Origin: Actinoplanes xinjiangensis
GTDB taxonomy: Bacteria > Actinomycetota > Actinomycetes > Mycobacteriales > Micromonosporaceae
Direction of reading: 5' to 3'
Length of the DNA stretch: 64,000 nt
Assembly: GCF_003148685.1 (NCBI RefSeq)
Contig: NZ_QGGR01000005.1
Span: 186,001-250,000, forward strand
Shown: positions 25,813-35,155 of the stretch, one piece after another
Numbering within the stretch: the stretch's first letter is position 1
Layout of the letters: the number at the start of each line of letters is the position of its first letter
Translations under genes and position numbers: made by a program
Notes under the pieces: generated by a model
Database searches by the model: none
Seen by the model: only the letters and a program-made list of their open reading frames with translations
What the model was told of the DNA's origin: nothing

Positions 25813-26336
25813 AGCTTCTGCTCCTGTTCGGTGACGGGCGTCAGGTGTGCCCGGAGGGCTCGGGTGGCGCGGGCCAGGTGGGTGGTGACCGTCCCGGCGG
25901 CGATGCCGAGAGTCCGCGCGGTGGTGTCGCTGTCGAGGTCGAGGAAGACGCGCAGCACGAAGACCTCGCGCTGGCGGGTGGGCAACGACCGCAGCGCCGC
26001 CATCACCCGCGGATCGGGCAGGTGGTCGCCGGAGTCGTCGCGGCCGGTGTCGGGCGCGGCCGGTTCGGGCACCTCCCGGCGCCGGCGTCGCCACCAGGAG
26101 ATGTGTGTGTTCAGTGCGGTACGGACCACCCAGGCCCGCGGGGAGGGGTGGCGGGCGACCGTGGACCAGGAGGCCCAGGCCCGGGCGAACGCCTCCGCGA
26201 CCGCGTCCTCGGCGACCTGACGGTTGCCGACGGACGCCATCACCGCCCGTAAGCAGTCGTCCCTGGCGCTCTCGTAGAAGGCGGCGAACTCCGCCCGTTG
26301 TTGTCCCACGCTGGTATTACGCCAGAGCGGCGCCAT
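25809..26336 (-). CDS. ECF RNA polymerase sigma factor (SigE-like)
   Basis: A 175-residue group 4 sigma factor. Region 2 spans about residues 15-85 (RQVAEDAVAEAFARAWASW, then PRAWVVRTALN). Region 4 spans about 108-165 (LPTRQREVFVLRVFLDLDSDTTARTLGIAAGTVTTHLARA), with its helix-turn-helix. There is no C-terminal extension. It is followed by the coupled membrane protein and faces a MarR gene 65 bp away. The signal it responds to is unknown. Confidence 0.88.
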   Translation of the reverse strand: MAPLWRNTSVGQQRAEFAAFYESARDDCLRAVMASVGNRQVAEDAVAEAFARAWASWSTVARHPSPRAWVVRTALNTHISWWRRRRREVPEPAAPDTGRDDSGDHLPDPRVMAALRSLPTRQREVFVLRVFLDLDSDTTARTLGIAAGTVTTHLARATRALRAHLTPVTEQEQKL

Positions 26337-26366
26337 TCACTTACCGGATCGGCGGACCAATAAAGC

Positions 26367-26390
26367 AACAGTGCTTATATAAGTGCTGTT
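26367..26390. promoter_or_regulatory. 24-bp palindrome, likely MarR operator
   Basis: AACAGTGCTTA and TAAGTGCTGTT flank a central TA, with one mismatch per half-site. It lies 12 nt upstream of the MarR start in the gap to the sigma factor gene. It is AT-rich against the local background and typical of MarR autoregulatory sites. Confidence 0.75.
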
Positions 26391-26401
26391 ACAGTCGCCC
26401 G

Positions 26402-26902
26402 GTGACCGATGACTGGCTTGCCGACCCGACCGAGGAGAGCGTGTGGCGGCCGTGGCGGCTGCTGCAGGCGGCGATGGATGCGGAGATCGCGCGGGTCTAC
26501 GCCGACGCGCGGATCGAAGGGCTCCGACCGACCTGGGTGATGGAGCTGCTCCGGCTGCACCACCGTGGACCGATGACGATCACCGAGCTGGCCGAGTCGG
26601 TGCAGATCACCCACTCCGGGATGAGCCAGAAGGTGTCGGCGATGCGGGCCGCCGGCTGGGTCCGTACCGCCGCCGGGGTCGACGCCCGCACCAGAAAGGT
26701 GGAGCTGACCGGGAAGGCCGTGGCGGTGGTGCGGCGACTGGCCGCCGAATGGCGGGCCACCGAGGCCGCGATCGCCGAGATCGAGGCGGAGATCCCCTAT
26801 CCGCTGAGCCGGGTGGTCCGCGACATCGAGGCGGCACTGGAGCGCCGGAGCCTGCACGCGCGGATCACCGAACGGCTGGCCGGAGACCCGGCGTGGGACT
26901 GA
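26402..26902 (+). CDS. MarR-family transcriptional regulator
   Basis: A 166-residue winged-helix regulator. The recognition region MTITELAESVQITHSGMSQK lies near residues 59-78, followed by the wing (AGVDARTRKVELT). It starts at the GTG at 26402 (VTDDWLADP), just after a 24-bp palindrome. The downstream MFS exporter starts 10 bp inside its 3' end. This is the classic repressor-exporter arrangement, so it probably represses itself and the transporter until a ligand is bound. Confidence 0.9.
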   Translation: MTDDWLADPTEESVWRPWRLLQAAMDAEIARVYADARIEGLRPTWVMELLRLHHRGPMTITELAESVQITHSGMSQKVSAMRAAGWVRTAAGVDARTRKVELTGKAVAVVRRLAAEWRATEAAIAEIEAEIPYPLSRVVRDIEAALERRSLHARITERLAGDPAWD

Positions 26903-28107
26903 GCCGTGCGCTGCTCGACGTCACCCCGCTGCGGACGTCGCCGGACTACCGTCGTCTGTGGATCGGCGGCCTGCTCTCCGGCCTGGGCGGGCAGATGGCC
27001 GTCGTGGCCGTCCTCTACCAGGTGTGGGAGTCGACCCGGAGCCCGATCTGGACCGGTGCGGCCGGCCTCGCCCAGGCGCTGCCGATCATCACCTTCGGAC
27101 TGTTCGCCGGGGCGCTCGTCGACCGGGTCGACCGGCGCCGCTTCTACCTGATCACCAAGATCGGGCAGGCGGTCTGCGCGGCGCTGCTGACCGTCCAGGC
27201 GTTCACCGGCGGTTCCGCGCCGCTGGTGCTGTGCCTGGTGGCGGTGCAGTCGCTCTTCGTCGCCGGGGGCGGGCCGGCCTCACGCACGTTCCTGTCCCGG
27301 CTGCTGCCGGCCGAGCAGCTCGGTGCGGGGCTGGCACTGAACCGGATCTCGTTCCAGACCGCGATGCTGATCGGGCCCGCGCTCGGCGGCCTGGTCATCA
27401 GCGGGGTGGGCGTCGCCGGCTGCTTCCTGATCCACACGCTCACGTTCGCGGTGGCGCTGTGGACGGCGATCCTGCTGCCACCGATGCCCCCGTCCTCCTC
27501 CCCCGGGCTCACCGGCGTGCTCGCCGGGCTGCGGTTCCTCGGCGCCAACCGGGCGGTCCGGGGTGCGCTGCTCACCGACCTGGCCGCCACCGTGCTGGCC
27601 ATGCCGATCAGCCTGTTCCCGGTGATCAACGCGGACCGGTTCGGCGGCGACCCGCGCACCCTGGGGCTGTTCCTCACCGCGATCGCCGTCGGCGGGGTGG
27701 TCGCGTCGGCACTGTCCGGCACGTTCACCGGTGCGCAGCGTCCCGGCGCGGTCATGCTCGGTGGCGCCCTGACCTGGGGCGTCGCGCTCGCCCTGTTCGG
27801 CGTGGCCCCGACCGCGTGGGCCGGGCTGGCGCTGCTCGCGGTGGCCGGCGCCGCCGACACGGTCTCGGTGGTGGCCCGCAGCACGGTCGTGCAGCGGCAC
27901 ACCCCCGACGCGTTCCTGGGCCGGGCGGCGGCCGCCGAGCAGATCGTCGGGCAGGCCGGCCCGGACGTCGGCAACCTGCGCGGCGGCCTGGTCGCGGCCG
28001 GCAGTTCGGCCGCGGTCGCGCTGGTCAGCGGCGGTCTGCTGTGCGTCGCGGCGGTGGCGGTGATCGCGGCCCGCACACCGGAACTGCGCCGACCCGATAT
28101 ACGGTAG
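26893..28107 (+). CDS. Major facilitator superfamily exporter
   Basis: A 404-residue transporter with about twelve membrane helices, of the EntS/multidrug DHA-type clade. The loop 2-3 motif appears as GALVDRVDRRRFYL near residues 73-86. The GTG at 26893 overlaps the marR stop region, so the two are translationally coupled. The substrate is unknown. The C-terminal half (AAAAEQIVGQAGPDVGNLRGG) resembles EntS-type exporters more than classic TetA. It may export a small hydrophobic compound sensed by the MarR protein. Confidence 0.88.
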   Translation: MGLSRALLDVTPLRTSPDYRRLWIGGLLSGLGGQMAVVAVLYQVWESTRSPIWTGAAGLAQALPIITFGLFAGALVDRVDRRRFYLITKIGQAVCAALLTVQAFTGGSAPLVLCLVAVQSLFVAGGGPASRTFLSRLLPAEQLGAGLALNRISFQTAMLIGPALGGLVISGVGVAGCFLIHTLTFAVALWTAILLPPMPPSSSPGLTGVLAGLRFLGANRAVRGALLTDLAATVLAMPISLFPVINADRFGGDPRTLGLFLTAIAVGGVVASALSGTFTGAQRPGAVMLGGALTWGVALALFGVAPTAWAGLALLAVAGAADTVSVVARSTVVQRHTPDAFLGRAAAAEQIVGQAGPDVGNLRGGLVAAGSSAAVALVSGGLLCVAAVAVIAARTPELRRPDIR

Positions 28108-28112
28108 GACCG

Positions 28113-28685
28113 ATGCGTATTCCGACCGACTCCGAGATCCGGGCGCTGCACGAGCGGTTCGCCCCCACGCCGGAGGCCTTCGCGCTGGTGTGGACGCACT
28201 GCCGGATCGTCTGCCGGATCGCCGAGCAGGCCACCGGCACCGACGGCCTCGACATGGACCTGGTGCGGGCCGGTTGCCTGCTGCACGACATCGGTGTGTA
28301 CCGGCTCCACCCCGCCGACCACTACGTGCGGCACGGGCTGCTCGGCTACGAGTTGCTCGGTGAGGCCGGGCTGCCGGAGACGCTGCGCCGGTTCTGCTCG
28401 CATCACACCGGGGTCGGCATGACCCGCGACGACGTGCTCACGCAGCAGCTTCCGCTGCCGGACTGCGACTTCCTCGCCGAGACAGCCGAGGAGGACCTCG
28501 TGATGTACGCGGACAAGTTCCACAGCAAGAGCACGCCACCCCGTTTCCTGACGGCGGCCACGTTCTCGGCGCGCGTGAGCCGGTTCGGTGACGACAAGGT
28601 CAAGCGGTTCGCGTCGCTGGTGGAGCGTTTCGGTGAGCCCGATCTGGGCCCGTTGGCCGCCGAGTTCGGCCACCCGGTCACCTGA
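28113..28685 (+). CDS. HD-domain phosphohydrolase-like protein
   Basis: A 190-residue HD-fold protein. Metal ligands are visible: H near residue 29 (WTHCRIVCRIAE), the HD pair in CLLHDIGVY near residue 53, and later His residues in FCSHHTGVG near 95-98. HD proteins hydrolyse phosphate esters of nucleotides; the substrate is unknown. It starts 5 nt after the MFS stop and may be co-transcribed. It ends directly at the stop of a convergent secreted-protein gene. Confidence 0.8.
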   Translation: MRIPTDSEIRALHERFAPTPEAFALVWTHCRIVCRIAEQATGTDGLDMDLVRAGCLLHDIGVYRLHPADHYVRHGLLGYELLGEAGLPETLRRFCSHHTGVGMTRDDVLTQQLPLPDCDFLAETAEEDLVMYADKFHSKSTPPRFLTAATFSARVSRFGDDKVKRFASLVERFGEPDLGPLAAEFGHPVT

Positions 28686-29258
28686 TCAGCTGCTCGGGAA
28701 GTGCTTCGCCAGTTTCCGCGCCGACGCTTCGGCGAGCGCCGCGAACCCGGCGTCGTCGATGCCTCGGGTCGAGAAGTACAGCAGCACGTCGCCCTGAGCG
28801 ATGATGGCCGTGTGCCCGAAGACCAGTGACGCGTCACCGAGCCGCGGGTGCACCCACTGCGTCACCGGCAGGTCCTCCGGGTCCGTGCTGGGACACCGCC
28901 GGGCCCCGTCGAGTTTCGCCGCCACGATCGCCAGAGCCTCCTCGGCACCGGGCGCGCCCAGGAACATCCCGACGTGGCGGTCGCCCTTCCGGTAGCCCAC
29001 GGAGATCATCCGGACGTTGTCGGCGGCCTTCGACGACTCGTTGTCGCAGCGATCCCAGGCGGCGAAGTCGCTGTCGCCACCTCTCGCCTGATCATCTCCG
29101 ACCAGCCTCATCCCGCCGGGAAGCTCCTCGGCCGTCAGCAGTGCCTCGCGCAACTGCTTGAACGACGGCCCGTCGATCGATGAGGCAGCCGCCGGGGCGC
29201 TCAGGCCGCAGGCCACGGCGAGGACGCCGGTCAACACGCTTCGAAGAATGGTCCGCAC
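28686..29258 (-). CDS. Small secreted protein of unknown function
   Basis: A 190-residue exported protein with a signal peptide ending near PAAASS (about residue 26). It carries one C in WDRCDNESS and another in ARRCPSTD, possibly a disulfide. I recognise no enzyme motif. The architecture resembles sensor-like PknH extracytoplasmic domains, but that is a loose likeness only. It is similar in size and layout to the product of 2347-2919. The GTG at 29258 is the start; no clear promoter is seen. Confidence 0.72.
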   Translation of the reverse strand: MRTILRSVLTGVLAVACGLSAPAAASSIDGPSFKQLREALLTAEELPGGMRLVGDDQARGGDSDFAAWDRCDNESSKAADNVRMISVGYRKGDRHVGMFLGAPGAEEALAIVAAKLDGARRCPSTDPEDLPVTQWVHPRLGDASLVFGHTAIIAQGDVLLYFSTRGIDDAGFAALAEASARKLAKHFPSS

Positions 29259-29307
29259 CGGTTCACGGTAGGCGGCGCCAACGCACGGAACAGCGGAAAC
29301 AGCCGGA

Positions 29308-30531
29308 TCAGCGATACCGTACCGGGAGGTGTTTTATCCCGTTGATCCACCCGGAGCGCAACCGCTGCACCGGACCGGCGAGGGTGATGTCCGGCAGGTG
29401 GTCGGCGATGGCGTTGAAGATCAGGTCGATCTCCAGGCGGGCCAGGTTGGCGCCGAGACAGAAGTGGGCGCCACTGCCGCCGAACCCGAGGTGCGGGTTG
29501 GGGCTGCGGGTGATGTCGAAGGTGTGCGGATCGGTGAAGACGGTCTCGTCGTAGTTGGCCGAGCCGTAGAACATTGCGACCCGCTGGCCCTTGGGGAGCG
29601 GCACGCCGGCCAGGACGGTGTCCTCGGTGGTGGTGCGCTGGAAGACGTTGATCGGGCTGCCCCAGCGGACGAACTCGTCGACGGCGGTACGCGGCCGGGT
29701 GGCCTTGAACAGCTCCCACTGCTCCGGGTTCGACAGCAGTGCGTGCATGCCGTGCGAGATGGCGTTGCGGGTGGTCTCGTTGCCGGCGACGGCGAGCATC
29801 AGCACGAAGAAGCCGAACTCGTCGACGGACAGGTGCTCGCCGTCGATCTCGGCCTTGACCAGCGTGGTGACGATGTCGTCGCGAGGGCAGGTCTGCCGTT
29901 CGTCGGCCATCTGCATGGCGTAGCCGAGCAGGCCCATCGCGGATTCCATCGGGTCGGCGCCACTGAACTCGGGGTCGTCGTACCCGATCATCGAGTTGGA
30001 CCATTCGAAGACGTTGCGGCGGTCGTCCTGCGGGACGCCGAGCAGCTCGGCGATGGCCTGCAACGGCAGTTCACAGGCGACGTCGGTGACGAAGTCGCCG
30101 TCCGGGTTGGCCGACGCCCCGGCCACGATCCGTTCGGCGCGGGCCTGGAGCGCGGTGCGCAGGCTGTTGATGGCCCGCGGGGTGAACCCGCGGGACACGA
30201 TGGCCCGCTGCGCCGTGTGCTGCGGAGGGTCCATGTTGAGCAGGATGGCCTGCTGCATCTCGATGCCCTCGCGGGTCATGTCCGGCTGGAACCGGGCGAT
30301 CGCGGTGTTCTCCCGGCTGGAGAAGGTGTCGCTGTTGCGGGACACGGCCATCACGTCGGCGTGCCGGGTCACCGCCCAGTAGCCCTCGTCGTCGAATCCG
30401 GCGCTGCCCCGGGCCTGCGGGATCCAGCAGACCGGGTCGTCGCGGCGCATCTCGGCGAAGTCGGCATGCGGTATGCCGTTCACGTAGATGTCCGGATCGG
30501 TGGGGTCGATGCGGGTGCGCGGCTCGGCCAC
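29308..30531 (-). CDS. cyp125: Cytochrome P450 CYP125, steroid C26-hydroxylase
   Basis: A 407-residue P450 that oxidises C26 of cholesterol or cholestenone to the acid, the first step of side-chain removal. The I-helix AVAGNETTRNAI lies near residues 245-256. The heme-Cys loop FGGSGAHFCLGANLAR is near 345-360, with Cys as axial ligand. Similarity to Rv3545c includes NMDPPQHT, RGFTPRAI and GWINGIKH. The GTG at 30531 follows TAGGAGGA, which decides the start; the open frame to 30759 would cover the operators. It is divergent from fadA5, as in Mycobacterium. Confidence 0.95.
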   Translation of the reverse strand: MAEPRTRIDPTDPDIYVNGIPHADFAEMRRDDPVCWIPQARGSAGFDDEGYWAVTRHADVMAVSRNSDTFSSRENTAIARFQPDMTREGIEMQQAILLNMDPPQHTAQRAIVSRGFTPRAINSLRTALQARAERIVAGASANPDGDFVTDVACELPLQAIAELLGVPQDDRRNVFEWSNSMIGYDDPEFSGADPMESAMGLLGYAMQMADERQTCPRDDIVTTLVKAEIDGEHLSVDEFGFFVLMLAVAGNETTRNAISHGMHALLSNPEQWELFKATRPRTAVDEFVRWGSPINVFQRTTTEDTVLAGVPLPKGQRVAMFYGSANYDETVFTDPHTFDITRSPNPHLGFGGSGAHFCLGANLARLEIDLIFNAIADHLPDITLAGPVQRLRSGWINGIKHLPVRYR

Positions 30532-30543
30532 AGCTCCTCCTAC

Positions 30544-30557
30544 AGCAACAAGTTCTA
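30544..30557. promoter_or_regulatory. KstR-like site, cyp125 side
   Basis: AGCAACAAGTTCTA matches TnnAACnnGTTnnA except for the first T. It begins 13 nt upstream of the cyp125 start. Confidence 0.55.
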
Positions 30558-30574
30558 CCGATTCAAGCACGTGA

Positions 30575-31765
<1,191 letters not shown>

Positions 31766-31776
31766 AGGAGCCGATT

Positions 31777-31944
31777 GTGGTCCCGTTCAGATTCCTGCTG
31801 CTCAGCGCGGTCGCTGCGGCCGTCCTGGCGGCCATCGGCGTCACCGCCGTGATGACGGCGCTCAACCCCAGCGCCAGCGAGGTCGCCGGCAGCGTCAGCG
31901 GCAACGACCCGCTCACCCCGCCCGAATTCTACGGACAGCGATAG
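31777..31944 (+). CDS. DUF2613-family small membrane protein
   Basis: A 55-residue peptide with one membrane helix (LLLSAVAAAVLAAIGVTAVM) and a short polar tail ending in PPEFYGQR, matching actinobacterial DUF2613 proteins of unknown function. The GTG at 31777 follows GAGGAG at 31766-31771, 11 nt after the fadA5 stop, so it is probably the last gene of that transcript. It ends just before a very strong terminator hairpin. Confidence 0.8.
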   Translation: MVPFRFLLLSAVAAAVLAAIGVTAVMTALNPSASEVAGSVSGNDPLTPPEFYGQR

Positions 31945-31951
31945 TCACCGA

Positions 31952-31991
31952 AAGGAACGTCTCTCCCGCTTCTGCGGGAGAGACGTTCCTT
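31952..31991. terminator. Strong bidirectional hairpin terminator
   Basis: An 18-bp perfect stem (31952-31969 with 31974-31991, ends AAGGAACG/CGTTCCTT) closes a TTCT loop. It separates the fadA5/DUF2613 unit from the convergent DUF3068 gene. Confidence 0.9.
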
Positions 31992-32047
31992 CATCATGTA
32001 CGGCCACACACTGACGACCGAAGCGGACGACGGCAGTGGCCATCGCC

Positions 32048-33067
32048 CTACGGAACAGGGCTGGGCAACGGGCGGGTCGTGTCGGCCACCCGGTGCCCAC
32101 CGCGCGGGGTGGCGCGGCCGGCGGCCAGCAGGAGCCCGGCCAGGATCAGCAGCAGACCGAGGACGGCGAGCCCGACCGGAACCCAGAACCCGAGGAGGTT
32201 GAGCTGGTTGCGCCCGTTCGCCGCCTGCTCACCGACGGCGTCCAGGGTGGCCTGGTCGTACTGGAGGTCGGCGTCGAAGATGACGACCCGCGCGCCGGCG
32301 TCCGGCACCAGCTCCCGGTGCTGCTGCTCGCGGTATCCGACGATGGCACCGGTCTGCGGCTCGATCCACAGGGTCCGGGTGGCCCGGTAGGAGATGGTGC
32401 CGCTGGTGGCGCCGGGTGCCAGGAAGGCGAGCAGCGCACTGAGGCTGTCCGGGTTCATCTCGGTCGGCTGCTCCGGCACGACCTGCTGGAAGCGGTACGT
32501 GGGCAGGTCGTTGTACTCCTCCTCGGCCTGGTACTCCAGCGGCAGCGCCCGGCCCAGCGTGGAGTCCCAGTACTGGTACGTCTTCTTCTCGGTGCCGAAC
32601 GGGAACAGGTAGAGGTGACCGGAGAACGCCACGTTGCCCGCGGGGCAGGGCACCGGCTCCTCGACGTGGCACTGCCCCTCCCAGGGGACCGCCTCACCGG
32701 TGGCGCGGTCGAGCGCGACCCGGCTCTCGGCACTGTTGATCGTCTCGCCGGTGTCGATCCGGCTGGTCGAGTGGTACACGTTCCAGACCAGGGTCTCGCC
32801 GTCGAGTCCGGCGGCCGCCGCGAAGTCGGGTTTGATGCCGGTCATCGAGCGCAGGCCGGCGTTCTCCACGACCACCTGCGGCGTCCCGTTCGGCAGTGTC
32901 TTGGCCTGCACGAACGACGCGTTCGCGGTTTCCACGGCGACATCGGGGGGCACCAGATCGAGGGGGACCTTCCGCTGGGACGGCACGATGACCCAGGCCA
33001 GGGCCATCGCGAAGAGCAGACAGAGTATGCCGAGTCCGAACAGTGCCGTGCCGGTGATCCGCCGCAT
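32048..33067 (-). CDS. DUF3068 membrane protein
   Basis: A 339-residue protein with a membrane helix at each end (TALFGLGILCLLFAMALAWV near residues 6-25; LGFWVPVGLAVLGLLLILAG near 292-311) and a large extracytoplasmic domain between. This is the DUF3068 layout, annotated in places as a porin-like (PorA) family without firm proof. The ATG at 33067 follows AGGAGGAC. A perfect KstR consensus site lies 32 nt upstream, so it is probably induced with cholesterol genes. A role in steroid uptake or envelope adaptation is inference only. Confidence 0.82.
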   Translation of the reverse strand: MRRITGTALFGLGILCLLFAMALAWVIVPSQRKVPLDLVPPDVAVETANASFVQAKTLPNGTPQVVVENAGLRSMTGIKPDFAAAAGLDGETLVWNVYHSTSRIDTGETINSAESRVALDRATGEAVPWEGQCHVEEPVPCPAGNVAFSGHLYLFPFGTEKKTYQYWDSTLGRALPLEYQAEEEYNDLPTYRFQQVVPEQPTEMNPDSLSALLAFLAPGATSGTISYRATRTLWIEPQTGAIVGYREQQHRELVPDAGARVVIFDADLQYDQATLDAVGEQAANGRNQLNLLGFWVPVGLAVLGLLLILAGLLLAAGRATPRGGHRVADTTRPLPSPVP

Positions 33068-33098
33068 CGCGTCCTCCTGGTGAGCCCCTCCCAGAAAC

Positions 33099-33112
33099 TA
33101 GAACGCGTTACA
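33099..33112. promoter_or_regulatory. KstR-type operator upstream of the DUF3068 gene
   Basis: TAGAACGCGTTACA matches all eight fixed positions of the KstR consensus. It lies between the DUF3068 start and the ipdF stop, so only the DUF3068 gene can use it. Confidence 0.85.
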
Positions 33113-33143
33113 ATCTACTGCTCCGTAACATCGGAGGGAAGAG

Positions 33144-33944
33144 TCACGGGTGCTGACTGCTCACCGAGATGACCTCACCGGTCAGATAGGACGCGTAGTC
33201 ACTGGCGAGGAAGGCCACCACGGTCGCCACCTCCCACGGCTCGGCGGCCCGGCCGAACGCCTCCCGCCGCGCCAGCTCGTCCAGCTCGTCCCGGCTCATC
33301 ACCTTCGCCAGGAACGGATGCGCGGCCAGGCTCGGTGCGACCGCGTTGACCCGGATCCCGTGCGCGGCCACGTCCAGGGCGGTGCACCGGGTGAACGCCA
33401 TCACCCCGGCCTTCGCCGCCGCGTAGTGGGCCTGACCGGGCTGCGCGCGCCAGCCCAGCACCGAGGCGTTGTTGACGATCACCCCTCCCCCACCCTGCGC
33501 GATCATCTGGCGCAGCGCGGCCCGGGTGCAGCGGAACGTACCGGTCAGCGTGACGTCCAGAACCAGGTGCCACTCGTCGTCGTCGAGTTCGGTGACCGGC
33601 CGGTTCCCGCCCAGCCCGGCGTTGTTGACCAGGACGTCGAGACGGCCGTACCGGGTGACGGCGCCGCCGATCAGCCGCCGCACCGCGGCCTCGTCGGTGA
33701 CGTCGCACGGCACCGCCCACACCCGGCCCGGAAAGGCCGCGGCGAGCAGATCACGGGTCTCGCCGAGCCGCCGCTCGTGACTGTCGCCGAGCACCACCCG
33801 GGCGCCCTCGTCCAGACAGCGCCGCGCCACCGCCGACCCGATCCCGGCCCCGGCCGCCGCCGTGACCACGACGACCTTGCCGTCCAGCAGCGCCCGGCCG
33901 GCCGGAGCGGCCGGCGGGAATCCGGGGCCGGCCGGGCCGGTCAT
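33144..33944 (-). CDS. ipdF: Short-chain dehydrogenase IpdF
   Basis: A 266-residue SDR. IpdF oxidises the 5-hydroxyl of HIP-CoA derivatives in steroid C/D-ring breakdown. The NAD(P) motif TAAAGAGIGSAVARR lies near residues 28-42, NNAG near 105, the catalytic Ser in NNASVLGW and the YxxxK pair in HYAAAKAG near 168-175. The ATG at 33944 overlaps the fadE30 stop (ATGA). The gene order fadE30-ipdF divergent from fadD3 copies Rv3560c-Rv3559c/Rv3561 and supports the assignment over a generic SDR. Confidence 0.88.
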   Translation of the reverse strand: MTGPAGPGFPPAAPAGRALLDGKVVVVTAAAGAGIGSAVARRCLDEGARVVLGDSHERRLGETRDLLAAAFPGRVWAVPCDVTDEAAVRRLIGGAVTRYGRLDVLVNNAGLGGNRPVTELDDDEWHLVLDVTLTGTFRCTRAALRQMIAQGGGGVIVNNASVLGWRAQPGQAHYAAAKAGVMAFTRCTALDVAAHGIRVNAVAPSLAAHPFLAKVMSRDELDELARREAFGRAAEPWEVATVVAFLASDYASYLTGEVISVSSQHP

Positions 33945-35083
33945 CCGCGGGCCTGGCGGGGCAGCCCGAGCACCCGTTCGGCGACGATGCCGCGCTGGAT
34001 CTCGTTGGAGCCGCCGTAGATGGTGTCGGCCCGGCTGAACAGGAAATACGTCTGCCAGCGCTGCACCGCGGCCGGGTCGGCGTCCCCGTGGGCCAGCACG
34101 TCCATGGCCAGTTCGCCGAGGCCCTGGCGCCATCGGGTCCAGAGCAGCTTGATCACCGAGGACGCGGCCGGCGGCGGTTCCCGCAGCACCCGAAGCGTGT
34201 GGGTACGCAGCACGGTCAGGTCGAGCCAGGCCCGGGTGAGCCGCTCGCGCAGCACCGGATCGGCCGTCGCGCCGGTGCTGCGGGCCACCGCGACCAGGTC
34301 GTCCAGGTCGCGCTGGAACCCGATCTGCTGGCCGACGGTGGCCGCGCCCCGCTCGTACGCCAGGGTGGCCATCGCGACCCTCCACCCCTGGCCGGGCTCG
34401 CCCACGACCAGCCCCGCCTCGGTGACCGCGTCGTCGAAGAACACCTCGTTGAACTCGCTGTCCCCGGTGAGCTGCCGGATCGGGCGGACCGTGATCCCGG
34501 GCTGCCGCATCGGCACGAGCAGGTAGGACAGCCCCGCCGAGCGGGGTCCGCCGGCCGGTGCCGGTGCGGTCCGGGCCAGGACGAAACACCAGTCGGCCAC
34601 GTGCGCCAGCGACGTCCACACCTTCTGCCCGGTGAGCACCCACCGGTCACCGTCGAGCCGCGCCCGGGTGGTGACGCCGGCCAGGTCGGATCCGGCGCCG
34701 GGCTCCGAGTAGCCCTGGCACCACAGCTCCTCGACCGCGGCGAGCGCCGGCAGGAAGCGGCGCTGCTGCTCGGGCGTGCCCAGGTCGATGAGCGTGGGCC
34801 CGACCATGGTGGTGCCGATGTGGTCCACCCGGCTCGGGGCGCCGGCTCTCGCGTACTCCTCGTGGAAGATCACCTGCTGCGACAGGGACGCGCCGCGCCC
34901 ACCGTGCGCCACCGGCCAGGCCAGCGTGCTCCATCCGGCGGCGGCGAGCCGCCGGGTGAAGGCGAGCCGCTGCCCGAAGGCCTGGTTCTCCCGGCCGACG
35001 CCGCCGGTGCCGCGCACCTCGTCGGTCAGCTCGGCCGCCAGCCAGTCCCTGATCTCCCGCCGGAACGCATCGTCGTCGGTCAC
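33941..35083 (-). CDS. fadE30: Acyl-CoA dehydrogenase FadE30
   Basis: A 380-residue flavoprotein dehydrogenating the HIP-CoA propionyl side chain (C/D rings). The ACAD signature CQGYSEPGAGSDLAG lies near residues 112-126 and SLAHVADWCFVLAR follows. The C-terminal RADTIYGGSNEIQRGIVAERVLG is family-typical. Similarity to Rv3560c covers the whole length. The GTG at 35083 follows GGGAGGTGA; the frame stays open to 35260, but that would run through the operator and into fadD3. It is divergent from fadD3 across the KstR2 site. Confidence 0.92.
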   Translation of the reverse strand: MTDDDAFRREIRDWLAAELTDEVRGTGGVGRENQAFGQRLAFTRRLAAAGWSTLAWPVAHGGRGASLSQQVIFHEEYARAGAPSRVDHIGTTMVGPTLIDLGTPEQQRRFLPALAAVEELWCQGYSEPGAGSDLAGVTTRARLDGDRWVLTGQKVWTSLAHVADWCFVLARTAPAPAGGPRSAGLSYLLVPMRQPGITVRPIRQLTGDSEFNEVFFDDAVTEAGLVVGEPGQGWRVAMATLAYERGAATVGQQIGFQRDLDDLVAVARSTGATADPVLRERLTRAWLDLTVLRTHTLRVLREPPPAASSVIKLLWTRWRQGLGELAMDVLAHGDADPAAVQRWQTYFLFSRADTIYGGSNEIQRGIVAERVLGLPRQARG

Positions 35084-35123
35084 TGGCGTCACCTCCCGGA
35101 TCACGCGTAGGCTCACGCTACCG

Positions 35124-35137
35124 ACCAAGCACTTGCT
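35124..35137. promoter_or_regulatory. KstR2-type operator, fadE30/fadD3
   Basis: ACCAAGCACTTGCT is a full match to the published KstR2 consensus AnCAAGnnCTTGnT, extended to a near-palindrome ending in TTGGT. It sits mid-way in the 72-bp divergent gap. It implies control of both C/D-ring operons by a KstR2 encoded outside the window. Confidence 0.88.
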
Positions 35138-35155
35138 TGGTAAAGGGGAGGTCCG

